This document shows positions 17,603 through 26,210 of a DNA stretch of 64,000 bases, piece after piece. Source of the stretch: Ruminococcus sp. AM22-13 (GTDB lineage: Bacteria; Bacillota; Clostridia; Lachnospirales; Lachnospiraceae); the NCBI RefSeq assembly GCF_003471165.1, contig NZ_QRIL01000017.1, positions 1-64,000 on the forward strand, in the 5' to 3' direction. Position 1 is the stretch's first letter, and each line of letters starts with the position of its first letter. The notes beneath the pieces were generated by a model. That model saw only the letters and a program-made list of their open reading frames with translations. It made no database searches and was not told the origin of the DNA. The position numbers and the translations under genes are program-made.

Positions 17603-18619
17603 TTACTTTCGATACATACTGGAAATTCTTTTTACATTATATCCCGGAATCTGTGCTTTCCAGTTCCCCACCTGACTGCTTAATACCTTTTCCGTATACT
17701 TCAGTGAATTGGAACTATCCATATTACTAAAGACATTAAATGCTGTTTTCTTCTTACCGTTGGCATCTTTTAATCCCATCGCCAGACCCTGAGCTACTTC
17801 ATGAGCCTCATCTTTATAGCTTCTTACAATAAATACATCAATCATCGGATTGCAAGCCGCCTTATAATATGCCAGCGCCAATGCTGCTGCCTGATTTGCC
17901 TGTCCACCTGTAGAAGAAAATCCCTGTTCAGAAAGAATCACTCTCGTATTGGAACCATATCTGCTCTTCACATAACTAGTCAATGTGTCAATATTTCTCA
18001 TTGTAATGAATGTTGTGGAATTGGCATCGCTGGTAAACATAGATGCATTTGCCCCAGACCAGAACCGAGGATCTGAAAGCGGTTGATTATAAGCATGATA
18101 TGCCAGATTCCAGTTAACATTCTTCTGCATCTCAGAAATTTTGGTTGCAAAATTATCTAAAGTTGATTTTGCGCTGTAGCAGACACTGAATGCATTTTTC
18201 TGGTTCCAGCAGTTATCAAGGCAGATAAATACTTTAGAACTTCCGCGGCTGCTGCGAACTGCATTATACAGACAGCGGAATGCTTCACTGTACATGGAAA
18301 TAAATTTAGAGAAGCTTACATTTCCTACATAATAATAACCACTTGCACTATTCACTTCATTTCCCAGAATCCAGTTACTTATATAGCAATTATTTCTGCC
18401 GAATTTCTCTCCCAGATATGCAAACATTGCCTCCATTGTCTGTCTTGTCACAGCGTTGTCTGTATTCCATCCATAGTAAGCAGTCTCTGCATATGGGCTG
18501 CTTCCGGTTGTCAGACTCTGTGTACTTGCATTCTTGTCAATACTGATCTGTGCCGTCACCTGGATTCCTTTTGCATTACACTGCTGAACCAGATATTCAT
18601 ATCCATACAGCCCAGTCAA
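17603..18619 (-). pseudogene. C-terminal part of a split secreted glycosidase-like protein (DUF5722 type)
   Basis: This 338-codon reading frame lacks a signal peptide and a normal start; it opens at a TTG inside former coding sequence. It looks like the catalytic barrel of a DUF5722-type glycoside hydrolase relative. Segments include IQVTAQISIDKNA, NWILGNEVNSASGYYY, with a likely acid/base glutamate in GNEV, and VILSEQGFSS, with a likely nucleophile glutamate. It is cut off from its N-terminal part (18760-20331) by the element at 18615-18777. It could only be made if translation restarts at the TTG. Recognition of the family is from memory of its motifs. Confidence 0.75.
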
Positions 18620-18777
18620 TCGGATATTCGCAATCCGCTTTCGCTACTTGCTCATAACCGAATAACTGCTCCGCAGTTTATCAGGAGGGGCTTGTACCCC
18701 TCCTGATACAAGCAAGTCCCACCCACTGCTTATTGCTTCTCGCAATTGAAGCAGGGGACTTACTTAATTCGGTTAAA
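18615..18777. mobile_element. MITE-like element (family B) inserted in a coding gene
   Basis: The element runs from GTCAATCGGATATTCGCAATC to GATTCGGTTAAA on the plus strand. The ends form an imperfect inverted repeat. Inside is an 11-bp perfect stem, ATCAGGAGGGG and CCCCTCCTGAT. It shares ends and inner blocks with 28897-29008 and 41070-41142. It breaks the glycosidase-like gene. Removing 149 bp (18624-18772) rejoins the two frames as ..YHFN-RLTGLYGYE.. without a shift. Confidence 0.75.
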
Positions 18778-20331
18778 ATGGTATGTCTTTCCGTTATACT
18801 TATAGGTTTCTACCCCACTGTCTTTTCGCATCAGATCTGATATATACAGATTAAAAAATACGTTCTTGGACTTTGTATCAGTCACTTCGCTAAAATTCGT
18901 AGCCTGAATTCCTTTTTTTGTTTTTGGTACAAAATATGCTGCTGTATTTGAGCTAAGTTTCTCTGGATTGCTGACATAACTTTTAGAACTGATTACTGTA
19001 TAAGCAGTCTTGGATTTCTTTACTCCCACTGCAAATTTACCCTGCGTATATTCCGGATGTCCGGAAATATCCAGTTTAAATGTAACTTTTCCATTTGACA
19101 TCTCAGGTTTCTTAACCTTAGCTGCCGCTTTCTTCACCTTGCCGGAATTGGAATCTACATATAACAGATAATAATAATCATCCACACTTTTTACATAATT
19201 GGCAATATTTGCAGATGCAGTGATTGTCTTTGCTTTTGTTCCTTTCAGTGCAGTCAGTGACGCCGCCTTTGCTGAAGGATTAACTTCCTTTATCCACTTT
19301 GCATATAAAGTAATCCCGCCCTTTGATCCCTTTTCAATCACATCTATTTTTTGTTTGTACTTACTGTCTGTATACCATCCCACAAAATGATATCCTGAAC
19401 GTGTGGGCTTTTTTAGTTTTATTTCAGTCTCTCCAGTATACGTTTTGGGGTTAGACGTGCTGTTTTTTCCCTTATTAAGTTTATATGTAATTTTATACTC
19501 TGCTGCTTTTTCCCAGATTGCATATAATGTTATGGTTGTTCCGGTTGTCGTTTCAGATGTTACCATTCCTGCTGTCTTCGACTCTTCTGTTTCTTCTGTC
19601 CATTCAGGTTCTTCAGCTAATGATGCACTTTCCATTTTTTCTTCTTCAGCGGATAATATCTGTGCTGTATTTCCAGCACTTTCTACCGTTGGATTCAGAC
19701 CTTCTGATTCCATTTCTCCCATTTTCTTATCTTGTACCGCTGAATCCGTATTTGCCGGATCTAAATTTTGCATTGCCGGATTTTCACTTTTCAAAAGCTT
19801 GCTGATGGAATCTCCCGGTTTATAGGCTTCTCCGCTTCCATCTTCTTTTGTATTCCACTCTTTAAAAACATATCCGGCTTTTCCTTTTAATGCTTCAGGT
19901 GCTTTTGCGTCATTAATATCTGCATATGCTATCACATACGTTTTTTCGATTTTTCCTTCACTGTAAAGCTGTATTGTATATCCTTCGACTGCCTGCCCGG
20001 TATTTACTTCTTTTTCCCTTTCAGACTGTTCTGGCGTTTGTTCTTTTGTATCATTTAAAATAATATTTTTCGATCCATTCTCTCCGTCTGATATATCCTC
20101 CATTTCCTTCTTTTTTTCAGATTCTCCTGTATCAAATTCATATTTTTCGTTATTCTTATCACCTGTTCTATTTCCCGATTCACTTTCCGAATTATCTCCA
20201 AACACATCAGCTACCGTTTCACTGCTTTCTGCCGAAAACTCTGATGCCCACAATATCTGCTGCGGTACACCAGATGGTATTATCATAGATGCTGCCAAAC
20301 CTATTGCCATAAACTTTTTCCATTTTCTCAT
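18760..20331 (-). pseudogene. N-terminal part of the split secreted glycosidase-like protein
   Basis: This 523-codon frame starts with a signal peptide (MRKWKKFMAIGLAASMIIPS). A Glu/Ser-rich linker follows. Two InlB-type repeat segments come next, for example YTIQLYSEGKIEKTYV..GYVFKEWNTKEDGSGEAY and KNSTSNPKTYTG..GYHFVGWYTDSKY. Then comes an N-terminal region that leads into the glycosidase-like barrel. The frame runs into the inserted element after YNGKTYHFN and stops after three more codons. With 17603-18619 it would make a protein of about 860 residues. The N-terminal part may still be secreted, but without the catalytic barrel. Confidence 0.78.
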
Positions 20332-20560
20332 GCTTTCTTTCCCTCTCTTTACATACCAAATATAAGAAGCCTATCGGATATTCACAATCCATTTTGCTCC
20401 CCAGCCTTCTCAAACAACTACTTTATAATTTGTCAAGAGTCACCTGATTATTATAGTAATTCTATATCTAATAATTAGCTTTTTTATAGTATAACATTTG
20501 AAAAATCTTCATACAATGAAAAAGAACTACTGGTAAAAAAATCATCAAGTAAAGTAAAAA

Positions 20561-20620
20561 AACTGTCAAAATTAACTTTTTCACCAAAAATCTTTGGAGA
20601 AATCAGTTAATTTTAACAGT
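20561..20620 (-). terminator. Terminator of lepB
   Basis: On the minus strand, arms ACTGTTAAAATTAACT and AGTTAATTTTGACAGT pair and are followed by TTTTTTTAC. It begins 27 bp past the lepB stop codon. The rest of the 20332-20646 gap holds a short fragment like the left end of the family B element (near 20367) and no gene. Confidence 0.85.
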
Positions 20621-20646
20621 CTTTTTTCGACTTTCATGCTATTGCT

Positions 20647-21216
20647 TTAATCAACCGTTCCTATTTTGTTTAGCGGCCAGTAACGAACTGCTACTTCTGC
20701 CACTATCGCATCTTTCTCTACAAATGTATTCTGCCAGTATCTTGAGTCCATACTATGATTTCTGTTATCTCCCAACATGAAATAACAACCATCAGGAACC
20801 GTATACGGTCCAAAGCTTCCCTCTGGTGTTTCCGGGCAAAAGCTGTCATCTAATGGTTCTTCCGAATCATTGATGTAAACTTTTCCATCCACAATATTTA
20901 CCGTTTCACCAGGCAGGCCAATTACTCTTTTTACAAAAAGCTGAGATGGATCATCCGGATACTTAAATATTACAATATCAAATCTCTCCGGATCCTTCGT
21001 CTTATATGCAAGGCGATTACCAAATACCCTGTCTCCTGTCATAATTGTCTGTTCCATAGATCCTGACGGCACTCTTGCATTGATATATACAAAGTGTCCT
21101 AACAGAAATGCTATAACAAAGACAACGAGAATAATCTTTGCATAGTCCCATAAATCTTTCCAGACAGACTGACTTTTGTTCTCCTGCTCTGCCTGGCTTT
21201 TTTCTTCATTTTCCAT
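20647..21216 (-). CDS. lepB: Signal peptidase I
   Basis: The likely product has 189 residues. The ATG at 21216 is preceded by GGAGG; a TTG six codons earlier overlaps that site and is less likely. A single N-terminal membrane segment (about residues 25-45) is followed by the catalytic domain. The serine is in ARVPSGSMEQTI and the lysine in FVKRVIGLPGE. The family segment LGDNRNHSMDSRYW is also present. The enzyme removes signal peptides from exported proteins on the outer face of the membrane, and many such substrates are encoded in this window. It has its own terminator. Confidence 0.94.
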   Translation of the reverse strand: MENEEKSQAEQENKSQSVWKDLWDYAKIILVVFVIAFLLGHFVYINARVPSGSMEQTIMTGDRVFGNRLAYKTKDPERFDIVIFKYPDDPSQLFVKRVIGLPGETVNIVDGKVYINDSEEPLDDSFCPETPEGSFGPYTVPDGCYFMLGDNRNHSMDSRYWQNTFVEKDAIVAEVAVRYWPLNKIGTVD

Positions 21217-21422
21217 CTTCCGTCGTACCTCCAAAATTCATGCTATTGCATCATTTATCAATAATATAACATTTATTATCTTTAAATATGTAATAGCTGT
21301 TTTGCAAACGATGCATTGGATATAGTTTATCACATCTATTTCCTATTCACCATTAATTTTTTATAAAATTTACAACAATGCCGTAACATCTTAATTAAGT
21401 AAATACTAAAATTTATAGCTGA

Positions 21423-21438
21423 TGTTTCACGTGAAACA
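21423..21438. promoter_or_regulatory. parS site
   Basis: The perfect 16-bp palindrome TGTTTCACGTGAAACA matches the ParB (Spo0J) binding site consensus of Firmicutes, TGTTNCACGTGAAACA. It lies in the gap between the XRE-aminotransferase and lepB genes (21217-21552), which holds no gene. Confidence 0.9.
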
Positions 21439-21513
21439 ATATTTATTTTTAAGTTATTCAGACAACTATGCTCAATTAAAACATTACAATAATTATTCTC
21501 TGCTGAAAAAATA

Positions 21514-21545
21514 AGCGTATATGTTTCACGTGAAACATATACGCT
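21514..21545. terminator. parS site inside a terminator hairpin
   Basis: A perfect 32-bp palindrome centred on TGTTTCACGTGAAACA (21522-21537) is extended by AGCGTATA on one side and TATACGCT on the other. On the minus strand it is followed by TATTTTTT and lies 7 bp past the stop of the XRE-aminotransferase gene. It should therefore work both as a transcription terminator and as a ParB-binding site. Confidence 0.8.
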
Positions 21546-21552
21546 ATTTTCG

Positions 21553-23112
21553 TTATACTTCCTGCTGATAATGTTCCAGGAAATCTCTGATTTTTCCTGC
21601 TGCCTCTTTTAAAACCTCTATTCTCGGTAAATAAACTACCCTGAAGTGATCTGGCTGCTGCCAGTTAAATCCACCACCATGTACAAGCAGGATTTTCTTC
21701 TCTTTTAACAGATCCAATGCAAATTTTTCATCATTTACAATATTGAATTTCTTTGTATCAATTTTAGGGAACATATAAAATGCCGCCTTGGGTTTAACAG
21801 CAGTAATTCCCGGGATATCTGTCAGGGCATTGTAAATATACTCCCTCTGCTCATAAATACGTCCACCTGGAACAATATAACTTTCTACACTCTGATGTCC
21901 TCCTAATGCAGTCTGAACAATGGACTGTGCCGGTACATTAGAACAAAGTCTCATATTTGAAAGCATCTTGATACCTTCTATATAATCTTTTGCAATTGCT
22001 TTATTACCGCTAAGAATCATCCATCCAATTCTAAATCCGGCAATCATATGTGATTTTGATAATCCACTAAAAGTAACACAGAATAAATCCGGAGCCATTG
22101 ATGCAATAGAAATATGTTCTGCATCATCCATTACCAGGCGGTCATAAATTTCATCAGAGAAAATAATCAGATGATGTTCTCTGGCAATATCAACAATCTG
22201 CTGCAATACTTCTCTTGGATATAATGCACCTGTTGGATTATTTGGGTTGATAATAACAATTGCTTTCGTCCTGCTGGTAATCTTTCTTCTTATATCATCC
22301 ATATCCGGATACCATTCTGCCTGCTCATCGCAGATGTAATGTACAGCTTTTCCTCCTGCCAGAGTAGCGCATGCTGTCCATAACGGATAATCCGGAGACG
22401 GAATTAAAATCTCATCTCCATTGTCTAACAAAGCTGACATACTAAGATTTATTAACTCGCTGACTCCATTTCCTGTATAAATATCTTCGATTGATACATT
22501 AGGAAGTTTTTTCAGCTGAGCGTACTGCATGATTGCTTTTCTGGCAGAAAATAAACCTTTTGCCGGAGAATAGCCTTCACATTCTGTCAGTTGCTGTCTC
22601 ATATCATAGATAACTTCATCCGGTGTTCTGAATCCAAACGGTGCAGGATTTCCAATATTCAGTTTCAAAACCTGAGTTCCTGCATCTTCCATACGTGCAG
22701 CCTCCTCTACAACAGGCCCTCTTACGTCATATAGTACATTATTTAATTTTGATGATTTCTTAAATTCACGAACCTGTGCTTCCTCAACTGCCTCGTTATT
22801 ATTTTCTTTCATATTATTATAATTGTAATCAAATTTCATATTTTCCATCTGAAACTCTGCCTCGTTTGTCTCTTTCTTTAATGTTTCTACTGTTACATCA
22901 TTTCCTTTTAACCAATCGACATCTACCTGTAATGTATTTGCAAGAAAATGAAGAATTTCTGATCTTGGAGTTGTTTTTCCACTCAAATACTGGCTTACAT
23001 GGCTCTTTCCAAGCTTTACACCCTGTTCAGCCGCCGTCTTAACCAGATCGATCTGCTTCATATTTTTCTGTTCCATTGCTATCTTCAATCGCTCAGCAAA
23101 TTTATTATTCAT
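21553..23112 (-). CDS. XRE-type DNA-binding domain fused to a class I aminotransferase
   Basis: The protein has 519 residues. Residues 1-70 form a helix-turn-helix of the XRE/Cro type (KQIDLVKTAAEQGVKLGKSH..SGKTTPR). After a linker rich in Asn and Glu, residues from about 115 form a fold-type I aminotransferase of the alanine/aspartate group. It has NPNNPTGALYPREV and the PLP lysine in FSGLSKSHMIAGFRIGW. It probably makes alanine from pyruvate and may also bind DNA. The fusion resembles, in reverse domain style, the MocR/PdxR regulators, which use a winged-helix domain. Its terminator contains a parS site. Confidence 0.88.
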   Translation of the reverse strand: MNNKFAERLKIAMEQKNMKQIDLVKTAAEQGVKLGKSHVSQYLSGKTTPRSEILHFLANTLQVDVDWLKGNDVTVETLKKETNEAEFQMENMKFDYNYNNMKENNNEAVEEAQVREFKKSSKLNNVLYDVRGPVVEEAARMEDAGTQVLKLNIGNPAPFGFRTPDEVIYDMRQQLTECEGYSPAKGLFSARKAIMQYAQLKKLPNVSIEDIYTGNGVSELINLSMSALLDNGDEILIPSPDYPLWTACATLAGGKAVHYICDEQAEWYPDMDDIRRKITSRTKAIVIINPNNPTGALYPREVLQQIVDIAREHHLIIFSDEIYDRLVMDDAEHISIASMAPDLFCVTFSGLSKSHMIAGFRIGWMILSGNKAIAKDYIEGIKMLSNMRLCSNVPAQSIVQTALGGHQSVESYIVPGGRIYEQREYIYNALTDIPGITAVKPKAAFYMFPKIDTKKFNIVNDEKFALDLLKEKKILLVHGGGFNWQQPDHFRVVYLPRIEVLKEAAGKIRDFLEHYQQEV

Positions 23113-23188
23113 ATAAAATTACCTCCCAGCTTACTTCTCAACGCATAATATTGTTTATTTTACTATAATCAAACAAATAAAATCATCA

Positions 23189-23267
23189 GCTTCGCTACTT
23201 ACTTGATTCAATAAAGTCAAAGGATATTCGCAATCAAAGCAGGGGGACTTCCTTGATTTGGTCAAAT
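23189..23267. repeat. Rearranged copy of the family B element
   Basis: The sequence contains GGATATTCGCAATC and GACTTCCTTGATTTGGTCAAA, diverged from both ends of the element at 28897-29008. An inverted piece, GCTTCGCTACTTACTTGATTC, lies beside it. It is intergenic, downstream of nothing obvious, and looks like a decayed or rearranged copy. Confidence 0.5.
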
Positions 23268-23388
23268 TAGAAGTAATAATTTTCATATCTTTCCATATAT
23301 TATATATAGAAACAAAATATATCTTTCCCCAGAAACTTTTATCACTCTTCGTAAAAACTATTATTATTTTAAAAATATGTCCAAGTAA

Positions 23389-23797
23389 GTTCAACATAGT
23401 TCACTTTTTTATGTTGTGCAACCATATGTTCTGTTTATTTTGGAACCCGCAAGATTACGCGGTTTTTACTTTGTCATTATACTATAATTGAACTAAAAAT
23501 TCAACGATAACTTTCACATTTTTTTGTAATTCAATTGTTCCCCACTTTTGGTTCAATTTATAGTTTAATTTTACCTTGAACTATATTGAACATTTTATCA
23601 GCATGTTTAAATATTGGTTCAATTGGTTCGTTTTATGCATTGAACTAATATTTAAACTTACTCTGAACTTTTCTTCGTGTTTTAGTCATTAGTTCAATCA
23701 TGTTCAATTTTAAAGTTCAAGCGTAATTCAGCTTATTTTCCCATTTATTTCGCTATTTATTCAAAATATCCTTATTATCACGCTTAATACGGTTCAA
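23389..23797. other. AT-rich intergenic region with a cluster of GTTCAA/TTGAAC hexamers
   Basis: The 23113-24357 gap (about 1.2 kb) has no convincing gene. Within it, GTTCAA or TTGAAC occurs eleven times: at 23389, 23488, 23551, 23576, 23586, 23617, 23640, 23692, 23702, 23715 and 23792. About 0.2-0.5 would be expected by chance. Several are extended to GGTTCAATT or ATTGAACTA. The spacing is irregular. Function is unknown; clustered protein-binding sites are one possibility. Confidence 0.5.
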
Positions 23798-24144
23798 TTT
23801 TGCTTATTTTTATCTTATATCCTATATTTTTATTCTTATTTTAATGATTCCGAAGTGACTTTTTATATTCTTCATCCCAAAAGAATTCTGCCTATAGGAT
23901 TCTTCGCCTTCGATGAGCCCCTGTAAGCAGCATCCGCTTTCTGCCGCAACATGTTCCCGCCTGATAGGACTTTTTGATGTGATTTTATGTACTAGTGTGC
24001 CGACAAGTTGATTCTTGAAGCAATCTTGCAGGATAAATTTTCTTATTTTAAGGCGGAGGAAATCATCCTGCGTCAATATAGCAGAAACTTAATTTTCGCT
24101 GTACTAGGAAATTTATTTGGAATTTCTATTACATAAAATCACAC

Positions 24145-24188
24145 CAAAAAAATCCCCTGCTCTGTATAAAACAATAAGCAAGGGATTT
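24145..24188 (-). terminator. Terminator of the dehydratase operon
   Basis: On the minus strand, arms AAATCCCTTGCT and AGCAGGGGATTT pair, followed by a T run. It lies about 170 bp past the stop of the first LeuC-type gene, with nothing recognisable between. Confidence 0.75.
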
Positions 24189-24357
24189 CTTTGATGTCAG
24201 TCACATAATAACTACACATCTCATATTTAATTTTTATTCGGTACTGTAAATTATTATGCTTATATCTTTTAAATTCACTCAATCTCAGTGTTTAAAGTAT
24301 ATTGTAGCACTATTTATTGTACTGTAAATATTTTCTATCCTGTTTATAACCCTTTTA

Positions 24358-25602
24358 TTACTCAGGTTTTACAATTTTACCTGCCACAGCACAAGCTGCT
24401 GCTGTTTTTGGAGATGCCAGATAAATTTCTACTTTTGATGTTCCCATACGGCCAAGGAAGTTTCTGTTATTTGTGGCTACTACGCGTTCTCCGTCTGTAA
24501 GAATTCCGCCTGTACGACCACAACATAATCCGCATCCAGGATGTGTGATAATAGCTCCTGCCTCTGCAAGTACATCCATAATTCCCATATCTATCGCCTG
24601 ACGGTATATTTTGCGGCTTGCAGGCGTTACGATCAGTTTTACATATTTTGCTACCTTCTTGCCTTTTAAGACCTCTGCCGCAGCTTTAAGGTCCTCCAGA
24701 CGACCGTTTGTACAGGAGCCAATGAATACCTGATCAATTTCCGTTCCTTCAAGGTCACTTACATCTCTGATCTTGTCTACCTGAGAAGGACATGCCATAA
24801 CAGGCACAAAGTCTTCTGCGCGATATGTAATCGTCTTTATATATGTTGCATCTGTGTCTCCTGAAAGGCTTTTCTGGAAATCATTTAACTCTATCCCGCA
24901 ATATTCTGCTGTCTTTTCATCTGGTGTAAATAATGCACATTTAGCACCTGCTTCAATTGCCATGTTAGCCATTGTCATACGGCTTGCAACTGTCATATTT
25001 TTCACTGTACTGCCAGTAAACTCAAGCGCTCTGTAAGTTGCGCCATCAGCTCCCAGATCACCGATCAGACGCAGAATAATGTCTTTTGACATAACATTCT
25101 CCGGAAGTTCTCCGTCAACTACTACTTTGATGGTCTCCGGAACCTTGATCCACATCGTTCCTGTTCCCAGGATACTTGCCATTTCTGTATATCCGATACC
25201 TGAAGAAAATGCACCAACACAACCATAAGTAGTTGTATGGCTGTCTGTACCAAATACAATATTTCCTGGTTTTACATAGCCTGCTTCTGTCATTAACTGA
25301 TGACAGATTCCGTCACTTCTGTGAACATTTTTCATGCCATATTTTTTTGCAAAAGCATCTCCTGCATGGAAATGCCTTGTATCATCTAACTGACTTGCAG
25401 GAACCAGATGATCATAGATAAGGACAACTTTATCTGGATCCCAGAGCTTCGTAAAGCCCATTTCCTCGAACTTTTCTGCTACGAATGGAATAAATATGTC
25501 ATGAATCATAACTCTGTCTACATTGACCGTTACGATGTCTCCTGGCTTTACTGTTTTTCCAACATTATTTCTTATGATTTTCTCAATAACTGTCTCGCCC
25601 AT
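24358..25602 (-). CDS. LeuC-type hydro-lyase large subunit (pair 1)
   Basis: The protein has 414 residues, the length of the archaeal/clostridial LeuC type (3-isopropylmalate dehydratase, homoaconitase or dimethylmalate dehydratase). The 4Fe-4S ligands are the cysteine in FIGSCTNGRLED and the CxxC in HPGCGLCCGRTGG. Substrate-binding segments such as FGTDSHTTTYG are intact. It works with the small subunit encoded 17 bp upstream. The small subunit recognition loop (YLAL) lacks the arginine seen in homoaconitases, so the substrate should have a non-charged side group. Isopropylmalate and 2,3-dimethylmalate are the main options. Confidence 0.88.
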   Translation of the reverse strand: MGETVIEKIIRNNVGKTVKPGDIVTVNVDRVMIHDIFIPFVAEKFEEMGFTKLWDPDKVVLIYDHLVPASQLDDTRHFHAGDAFAKKYGMKNVHRSDGICHQLMTEAGYVKPGNIVFGTDSHTTTYGCVGAFSSGIGYTEMASILGTGTMWIKVPETIKVVVDGELPENVMSKDIILRLIGDLGADGATYRALEFTGSTVKNMTVASRMTMANMAIEAGAKCALFTPDEKTAEYCGIELNDFQKSLSGDTDATYIKTITYRAEDFVPVMACPSQVDKIRDVSDLEGTEIDQVFIGSCTNGRLEDLKAAAEVLKGKKVAKYVKLIVTPASRKIYRQAIDMGIMDVLAEAGAIITHPGCGLCCGRTGGILTDGERVVATNNRNFLGRMGTSKVEIYLASPKTAAACAVAGKIVKPE

Positions 25603-25619
25603 TTACTTCTCCTTTCTCA

Positions 25620-26111
25620 TTAATCCAGTCCGTTTAATTTACGCATGGCTTTTACAAGTCCGCCTGCCTGGATAATACTCATCAGATTCTCCGGAAGAGA
25701 AGCAATTGGATATTGTTTTCCGTTATAATCTACGTGTTCATTCATTACTACAGTTACTTCATCGCCTTCTTTGATATCATCATGAATATCTGGCTGCTCA
25801 ATTAATAAAAGACCATTGTTAATGGAATTTCTGAAGAAAATTCGTGCAAAAGACTTCGCAATTACGCACTGAATTCCCAGTGCTTTGATAATTTCCGGTG
25901 CCTGTTCCCTGGAAGATCCGCATCCAAAATTCTTTCCGGCAACAATAATGTCACCTTTCTGAATCTGACCTGCCAGTTCCGGACGCAGAGGACTGAATCC
26001 ATACTGTTTCATATCGTCAATTGTTTTCAGTGCCAGATACTCTGTAGGAATAATGATATCTGTATCAATATCATCATCCAATACCCATACCTTTCCTGTA
26101 AATTTTTCCAT
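25620..26111 (-). CDS. LeuD-type hydro-lyase small subunit (pair 1)
   Basis: The protein has 163 residues, the length of short LeuD-type subunits. It has the swivel domain with GKNFGCGSSREQAP and ARIFFRNSINNGL. The substrate-recognition loop reads IPTEYLALKT, a YLxx motif with hydrophobic residues, as in isopropylmalate isomerases. It is followed after 17 bp by its large subunit and preceded by the second pair, so the order on the minus strand is D2-C2-D1-C1. A parS-like site lies between the pairs. Confidence 0.88.
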   Translation of the reverse strand: MEKFTGKVWVLDDDIDTDIIIPTEYLALKTIDDMKQYGFSPLRPELAGQIQKGDIIVAGKNFGCGSSREQAPEIIKALGIQCVIAKSFARIFFRNSINNGLLLIEQPDIHDDIKEGDEVTVVMNEHVDYNGKQYPIASLPENLMSIIQAGGLVKAMRKLNGLD

Positions 26112-26192
26112 AATCTTACCTCTTTATTTCTATCTGCATATTTATGATATCAGGGGCAAAAGACCTTTGTCCCTAAAATCATATTTATTATA

Positions 26193-26208
26193 AGTTTCAC
26201 GTGAAACA
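26193..26208. promoter_or_regulatory. parS-like site
   Basis: The sequence AGTTTCACGTGAAACA differs from the TGTTTCACGTGAAACA palindrome at one end position only. It lies 2 bp past the stop codon of the second LeuC-type gene, between the two dehydratase pairs. Confidence 0.8.
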
Positions 26209-26210
26209 TT

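Noticed and set aside
23389-23797. CRISPR array in the AT-rich repeat-bearing gap
   Set aside because: The repeated units are only six to nine bases long with irregular spacing, and no cas gene is present anywhere in the window.
23155-24076. Two minus-strand open frames (about 80 and 84 codons) in the large gap at 23.1-24.4 kb
   Set aside because: Neither has a recognisable domain or a convincing ribosome binding site. The first overlaps a decayed family B element and the second has an unnatural-looking composition with no homologous motif, so I did not call them genes.
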